This document shows, one piece after another, positions 57,707-64,000 of a stretch of DNA of 64,000 bases. The translations under genes and the position numbers were made by a program. The first letter of the stretch is position 1, and each line of letters begins with the position of its first letter. Location of the stretch: positions 622,501 to 686,500 of the forward strand of contig CAKJVC010000010.1 of NCBI GenBank assembly GCA_918026815.1, written 5' to 3'. The notes below the pieces were generated by a model. It did no database searches and was not told where the DNA came from. It saw only the letters and a list, made by a program, of their open reading frames with translations. This DNA comes from Chalara sp. BL73. Lineage: Eukaryota; Ascomycota; Leotiomycetes; Helotiales.

Positions 57707-58744
57707 CGTACGATTTCAACGGAGGTATGAATAACTCGGGTGAGCAGGAAGGTGGTAGCCACGGTCAGCGGCACGGATATGGCTGTACTTAATGCATTCC
57801 CTCCCTCCCTCAGATGCCTTTCTGCTCGGTCCCCCTGTCCCTCATACCTCCTCCTCTGCCACCAGCAGATGGGAAAAGTGTTGGCGCGGGCCGTCCTGTG
57901 GCTACTATCGAGCGACAAGTCCAGCCGTGCGTTGTGCCTGGATCGTAGGAAACGAGATCCAGCAATCTAGTGATCGACATAATCCCTGCACGGGATCTCA
58001 AAAAAAAAGATCGTCCTCACAGGTGGCCAAGCAAACAAAATACTACCACACTAAGACTCTCGCCAAGCCCAGCCCGCCCTGGAAAACGGCAGTCTAGCCG
58101 GAGGCTTCCAAAGATCGGTGGTGGGCGATAGATTGTGGATCTTACTCTGCCTCCGATTAAAGACATATGCAGTTGTAAAGTATCTAGAACGAGCGGCTCT
58201 GTGTTTTACTTCGGTGGCCGATGAGAATTAAGGTTCGGATTTCGCGAGTTGATCTCTGTACGAATATCGTACCCTTTCCTGAATTATCACCGTGCGCGAA
58301 TATTAAAAATATTAGACTTTGTATATTACGGAGGTATACCCAGTTATCTATTAGTGAGCTTGAGTTCGAGAACATATCTCCGTAGCTCGTAGATACCGTG
58401 CACAAGAGTGGTGAACAGCAACGTGCTGGTGGTTGGTGGACGCAAGGGACTAGCTTGGGCAGAGGAAAATTGTATGTCCGAGCGTGGCTGGGCAAAACAA
58501 TCACGTTTGTGTGCTTCTGGAATTTAGTACAATAATGGTGCGAGATGACTATTCACACTTGCTGGAGCAGAGTCCGTGACATGGATGGTAATCTTAGACC
58601 TCGGACTCCGGGTCGTTATTGGTAAAAGAGATGTATCTGTTTCTCAGCCAATAGATGTTGGTCAGAAACAAAATAAAATATTCTTGAGCTCACCAAGAAT
58701 AACTCTGTCGCAATAAATTGAAATCTCGCAAGCTGAGTGAGCCA
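57707..58744. other. Intergenic, nothing recognised
   Basis: Upstream flank of the membrane-protein gene. No supported gene. Confidence 0.45.
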
Positions 58745-58932
58745 CTAGTCCAGCGTCGGCGTGGCCGTCCTCCACACATTTGTAATCCCTTGCATCTTCA
58801 CGTTATCAAACCAATAGCCCAGCCCCGTTTCCACATGTGCCAAATGTAGAAACTAGACGCGGCGGTGGGTACTTTCACGTTTTTGACAACTGATGTCTTC
58901 AAACATACGAAATCCAGATTACAACGGTCCAT
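58745..58932 (-). CDS. Possible terminal exon(s) of an unrecognised gene, maybe a remnant
   Basis: A clean 36-codon frame at 58852-58745 starts just after a CGTCTAG acceptor and reads in part GLGYWFDNVKMQGITNVWR, ending TATPTLD then TAG. A GTATGT donor at 58908 would join it to a mini-exon 58932-58909 beginning with ATG. The composition looks like the C-terminus of a real protein, but no upstream coding exons of matching quality were found. It may be the left-over tail of a lost gene. I do not know the family. Confidence 0.25.
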
Positions 58933-60350
58933 TATTCATTGCAGACATGGGATAAAGGCCATGCTCTCATCAATTCTTCTCTGTCGCTGTGTTAGCAGAG
59001 ACAATGCAATTGGAACATTAGAACGCGGCGCTATCGAGTGCGGAGAGGCTAAATTGGGTTACAATCGCCACACTTTGTCTTTAGAGTCCCTGAACCTTCA
59101 AGAACGGCCTTGGCTCCTTTCAATACAAGTTCTCGGAAAGGCCTATTGGTAGTGGTCGGCTAGGCTTCTCTTATCAGCCTCTCAGTCCTGAACCATTATA
59201 AAACGTCTGATATATGGAAGCATCCTCGCTGGGTTTATACGGACATCTTCTGGCGTCATCACATATGCTTGAGAGGATTACCCTTACAGGTGCTTGTACT
59301 CGAGGGGGAACTACTTGTACTTTCGTCGAATTCCCCGAATCACGGTTAGGAAGCCATTCAATTGTGGTCCACGAAAAAGCGCCCATGAACCTGAGCAATC
59401 TTCGGATTATTGTAATGCTATCAATCATGCCCGAACCGAAGCCGAAATCGTATTTTTCTGTTACGTTCGTCCAATTTTCAAGACTTCAGCTCAGCTGAGC
59501 GATGAGCCTCGGATATACCTCCTTTGACAAGCACCCTAGAGTGGGGTTGGAGATGTTGTTGAACACATATTTCTCGATTTAGGTACCTTCTGCTTCTATG
59601 ACACCCGTCATACACTACCGGGAATCTCAGGTGATGTGTTGAAAAGAGATTCGCACAAACACTCGAAGGACTTATCCAAATTAAGCACATTGCTGAGTGA
59701 AGTGTTTATACTAAGGACTTGTCAATGATCAACCTGTGTGCATACTGCGGAGCTGTTATTGGCAAGCGAAAATGCGAAAATGAAGATCGGCAACCCTGAA
59801 CCAAGCTCAATTGACGCTGGTTGAAGCTTAGGATTGATTGTCTTCTGAGAATAATCATCACAACTGCAAGCAAAAGAAATGTGTGGATGGGAATAGATGT
59901 GGGGCTATTCCTAATCAAGGATAGCGTTTCGAGTTACATAATTCCCAACATTCCAGCAGCCACTTCCTTAATCACGTGTATCAAGGTCATACCAACCTTT
60001 TCTTCGAACGGAGATCTCCAAAAGTTCCCCTCAGCTGAAGGCTTTTTCTCGATATATGACGTGTCGTTTCCTGCTAATGGCGCAGTGTGGTAGTACAGAG
60101 AGAACGCAGGTGTTCATTTCGCTGTTGCCTTGCCGGACACGTCAGCCACAATTGAAAAGAATGAGGGCATACTAATGGAACACTGCCCCGCGTAGCATCT
60201 CGTGATAAGTTCCATGCAAATACAGACAAGATACTGATCTTGGTAATACATATCATCTGCGGCAACTTCATTTTCGTTAGTTCTTTCCATTTCAACTCAC
60301 AATCTTGAAGCTTTGGTCATCATACATTGCTCTGGTTCATATATTTAAAA
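58933..60350. other. Intergenic, nothing firmly recognised
   Basis: Frames of 70-95 codons at 59174-59527 and 59821-60093 show no motif. The right end is the promoter of the ankyrin gene. Confidence 0.4.
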
Positions 60351-62627
60351 ATGACAATGAACAATTTGAACGATCAACCGCCTCCGCCTTACTCCGCATA
60401 CGCTCCAAGCGAGCCTCTTCCTACCAATTCGGATTTTAACGGCCCAATCTCTCATATATACTCAGCTTCTAGTTGCCCAAGTAGTCGCAATGGCGAGGTG
60501 CAATCACCGCCTTCCTCCTGGGCCCGCGAAACAGCGAACGCCAACGCGTGCTCCCTCAATCCTGGACCGTCTCCCCTGTATCGTCCTTCAGAGAGCATCT
60601 CGACCCCAAACATCAATTCTGAGGATATAGAGAGATCCGGATTCGTCTCTGCAGCGCCGTATTTTGAGTTGCAACCCTACAATCAACCTAGACCCGTAGT
60701 TGTCACGTATCATCAGATATCAATCAACAATGAGACTGATGCCTACAGTTTGCCTTTCCCTGAGCCGAGCGATCTGTGGCATCTCAGGGAAGTTCATAGT
60801 GAAGACTGGACAGCCTTTTTAAATCACTTGTTTCCAGGGAATGAGCCCTCCGATCCGCCGACACAGGCCGCCGGGAGATCCAGTCCAGCATGTCCGGAGA
60901 AGGCCAAGCTTCACAAACAGCAATGTCCTTTGTCAAGGCCTGGATCTGTGGCATCATCCTCTTTTTCTCAGACGGAACGCCTACGATTGCGAGACGTGCG
61001 CATCAATCTAGTAGTTTCACAATGGAATACTAGCTTCTTTGAACCACGAGGTCTGGGCATTCAAGTATACTTTTCTAATCAACCTAACTTCTCCAATTTT
61101 TCCAGTCAAAGAATCGTACAGACCAGAGGGGAGGAGGAGACCTTGCTCCACCGCGCTGTTGATAGAGGAAGCAAATCCACCGTCCGAGAGGCGCTGAAGA
61201 AAGGCGCTTACATCGAGACATTGAACAAAAGGGGTGAAACCCCTCTCTACCGAGCTGTAACTAAGCGGGATAAAGCTATCGTCCAAATCCTACTTGAGTA
61301 TGGCGCGAATCCAACAAGCTATCCTTCCGGAAGTTATACATCGCTTCAATATGCTGCATCTCACGACTGCAAATCGATATTGAAGCTCTTATTAGAAAGG
61401 TCTACCGTAGAGATAGATGCTCAGACCTCCTCTGGAGAGTCTGCTTTGTACTTGGCCGTACAAAAAAGGTATAATAGCTGCACAGAGGTTTGTCATCCCA
61501 CACGATCAGAGACTCGTTTTCATGCTTTTCTAATTCTGTCCGCTTTCTCACATATTCTCAACAACCCGCTAATCTTATACTAGGTGCTCCTTGAATACGG
61601 CGCAAGTCCTAATTTTCGGCCGCCCAACAAAGATAGCATGCTCCATGTAGCACTCGCAGCATCTAGCGTATCAATTGTGAAATTACTTCTCGAAAACGGT
61701 GCCAATGCAGAAGAGCGCAACATCGATGGCGACCCTCCATTATTTCATGCAGCATCAAAAGGCGACTCTGCCTATAAAATCGTAGATCTCTTGCTGAAAC
61801 ATGGCGCATCAGTAAGCACACCTTCTGCGAAAGGTGAAACCTCACTGTCCGCTGCCATCTCCCGCGGCCACACCTCCGTGGTCAATCTCCTCCTCGCCCG
61901 TAAGGAGCTTGACGTCAATATCCCCAATTCCAAAGGCGAAACGCTGCTCTACCAAGCAGTATGCCGTGGCGATACATCTATAGTCCATCTTCTAATCCAG
62001 CAAGGCGCAGACCCAAATCTTCATCCCCCGTCCTCTGACCCCATGCTCCACATGGCGGTCGCCAAAGGCAGGACCTCTGTCTTGAGTCTCTTGCTCACCT
62101 ATTGTGGCGGGGTAGATGTCGACCTGAAGAATAAAGACGGAGAAACAGCCCTCTCCATTGCGGTAGCTAAGTCCCAAACTACATTGGTATCTCAACTCAC
62201 TTCCCACGGCGCCTCCCCAAACACCACCTTCTCGAATGGCGAACCCATCCTGTACCGCGCCGTATCCCGCTCCTGTATATCCGTCATCTCCATTCTGCTA
62301 ACTGCGGGCGCAAATCCTAACGCCAAGTCTCCTTCCGACGAGTCTGCATTGTACCGTGCCGTCTACAAAGGCGACACGGCGATTGTAAGTATGTTGTTGA
62401 GCTACAAAGGTGATCCCGAAGGAAAAAGTGCAGAAGGGGAAACCGCGCTCTACAGGGCGATATCGAGAGGCAGCACGGCGATCGTGAGCATGCTTTGCTC
62501 ATATGGAGCAGACCCCGAGGCAATCAGTCGCCTTGGAGAGACCAGCCTGAAGTTTGCCGAGAGAAGAGGCGACAAGTCACTCCTTGCGGTAATGAGGAGT
62601 TATGTCAAGCCAAGGCCGAATTACTGA
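60351..62627 (+). CDS. Ankyrin-repeat protein
   Basis: Two exons, 60351-61487 and 61584-62627, 726 residues. The start is the ATG at 60351 in a good AAAATGACA context. The first about 110 residues are Pro/Ser-rich (DQPPPPYSAYAPS). Residues of about 110-235 are unclassified. From about 255 onward about 13 ankyrin repeats run to the end, each about 33 residues with the usual TPLYRAV...IVQILLEYGA pattern. The intron lies exactly at a repeat boundary (YNSCTE|VLLEYGAS). There is no NACHT, kinase or HET domain, so it is not an NLR in this form. Ankyrin repeats bind proteins; no partner can be named. The 3' half is richer in GC than its flanks. Confidence 0.88.
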
Positions 62628-63044
62628 TGCTATGTGATTTCTATATCTTGTATTTCTTGTATTTCTGCTTGGGCCGGAGTTTTGGGTCATGGGAGGAGTC
62701 GCACTCTTTTGGGTAGATAGTCAGTTCCTGCGCCTATGTAGTGATATGTTAAAGATATGTGTTTGATACCTAGAAGCCAGGTAAGGTGCTGACCCAGCGA
62801 GGCAGAACAAGGCAAAGTACACTCTACAGTGTACCATCTTAATCCACTTTGATAGGGAGAAATATCATACAAATCGCAATCTCAAGCATGAATAACCACT
62901 TCCTCAATAATCCTCCTTTTTTCGACCTTTCCTTGCAAATGGCCACACCTATCAAATAAACCTCTCCCCTTCCATAAAAGCCCTACAAGCCTTCCCACAT
63001 TGTCGCAAAACTTACCCCCCAGCAGAACATAACATAAAATGAGC
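62628..63044. other. Intergenic
   Basis: 3' flank of the ankyrin gene; nothing recognised. Confidence 0.45.
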
Positions 63045-63333
63045 TCAACAGCCACAACTCGCTGACGGACCGAAGTTCTCATGGTTTGATGAAGATGAAG
63101 AAAAATGAGACTTCTTACCGTCCGCAAGAGACTGACAGGTATAATTTAGGGACGGTGCAATGAAAAGCTATCAATAGTGGAGATAGCAAGGCTTGAATAA
63201 GAAGGAATATCGCGGCTGGACGATCCAGTTGGCGAAAAAAAAAAAAGTATGCAAGATCTAAAGCCGGTGGCGAGGAACCTGAAGAGGAGAGGGAGGAAAG
63301 ACGGGAAAGAATACGTACTGGTTTGTGGCTCAT
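63045..63333 (-). CDS. Possible 33-residue protein in two exons
   Basis: ATG at 63333, exon 63333-63319 (MSHKP), a GTACGT donor, an intron of 187 nt ending CCTGTCAG, and exon 63131-63045 read SLADGKK then a Ser run, then NFGPSASCGC and TGA. The phases match and the Ser/Gly/Cys composition is not random, but the intron is long for this genome and I know no homologue. The alternative is non-coding sequence. Confidence 0.25.
63235..63246. repeat. Poly(A) tract, 12 nt
   Basis: Homopolymer within the putative intron of the small gene above. Confidence 0.7.
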
Positions 63334-63483
63334 GAGGAATGGGACTGCGGGTCTGAGGGCCAGCCGTATGAACAAGAATAGAGGGCTTTGCCCGGTCTTA
63401 CAGACGAACTGGATACCTTTGTGCTCGCACGATATCTATCCGCCCACGGAAATAGATATATGCATACATAACCAGATGGGAAC

Positions 63484-64000
63484 TTATTCGATAACCTGCT
63501 TCTCGCCAATATATTTCCAATCACTAACCCACGTGTTGAACTCCTCCGCCTCTCCATTAGTCGTCGCGTACACACCCAGCAACGCACCTGATCCTATCAG
63601 CATCCGCAATCGCATTTTGTCACCAAATATTGGAAGGAAAGGAAATCACATACCGGTAAACCCCCAAGTGAGCCCCAGGCCAGGCGCATACCCGATTACA
63701 CGCGCTTCGGCAGGCCTCCCTACCGGACCGACCAAAAAGGTGTAATGCGTGATATTGGCAGCTCGAATCTCAAAGACCAATCTCCCCAACCACGTGATGG
63801 GGAACGGCACGAGAGCGATATCGCTGGAGATGAAGGTAGGCACCGTCGTGATGCCGCGGAGTCTGAACTGCGCTGTGCCGTTCAGGATTGCAATGCCGAG
63901 ATCGTAGTGGTGCAGCTAATTGAATTAGACGTCATTGGGAGCAGAGGAGGGCAAGGAAAGAGATATACCTGGTCAAGAAAAACAGAGACGCCGACTTCCT
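63484..64000 (-). CDS. GH43 glycosidase, C-terminal beta-sandwich (partial)
   Basis: Three exons are visible: 64000-63969 (cut by the window), 63915-63654 and 63587-63484, ending with TAA. They encode VSVFLDQLHHYDLGI, GTAQFRLRG, LVFEIRAANITHYTF and FTGALLGVYATTNG, then WVSDWKYIGE. This is the C-terminal concanavalin-like domain (DUF1349-like) found after the five-bladed propeller in fungal GH43 beta-xylosidases and arabinofuranosidases. The catalytic propeller lies beyond the right edge. The enzyme would release xylose or arabinose from plant hemicellulose. The family call is strong; the specificity is not determinable here. Confidence 0.75.

Overview
The window comes from a filamentous ascomycete (Pezizomycotina; a Leotiomycetes-like plant- or litter-associated fungus is a reasonable guess, but the sequence does not prove it). 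The evidence is short introns (mostly 45-70 nt, GT-AG, CTAAC/CTGAC-like branch sites), monocistronic genes on both strands, two Zn2Cys6 regulators, and typical fungal families (cutinase, DUF6594, fungal MFS sugar porters, amidase-signature proteins). Gene models were built by hand: introns were placed so that reading frame, splice sites and family motifs agree. Most models close exactly in frame; no transcript or database check was possible.

Layout. 1-10 kb: the tail of an unknown gene, a DUF6594 membrane protein, a serine beta-lactamase-like hydrolase, a gene-poor stretch, and a secreted cutinase with an unusual insertion. 11.5-27 kb: a compact set of seven genes - AtuA-like protein, alpha/beta hydrolase, acyl-CoA dehydrogenase, Zn2Cys6 regulator, short-chain dehydrogenase, Baeyer-Villiger monooxygenase and PRISE-type enone reductase. 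Together these read as a catabolic route: alcohol to ketone, enone reduction, ring oxygen insertion to a lactone, lactone hydrolysis, then acyl-CoA oxidation, ending with a protein family otherwise known from bacterial acyclic-terpene degradation. This is the most interesting object in the window.

27.6-42.2 kb: a carbohydrate-use neighbourhood with a GH3 beta-glucosidase (one apparent frameshift), three distinct Gfo/Idh/MocA oxidoreductases, a second Zn2Cys6 regulator and an MFS sugar transporter. A GH43 gene runs off the right end (63.5-64 kb), so together with the cutinase there is a plant-cell-wall theme.

42.3-52 kb: a secreted Ser/Thr-rich protein with an Apple/PAN-like segment, a small six-cysteine secreted protein, the broken remains of an SF1 (Upf1-like) helicase with zinc knuckles, and an unrecognised four-exon gene. 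52.6-64 kb: a ten-exon amidase, an eleven-exon multi-pass membrane protein, an ankyrin-repeat protein and the partial GH43. No tRNA, rRNA, CRISPR array or intact transposon was found.
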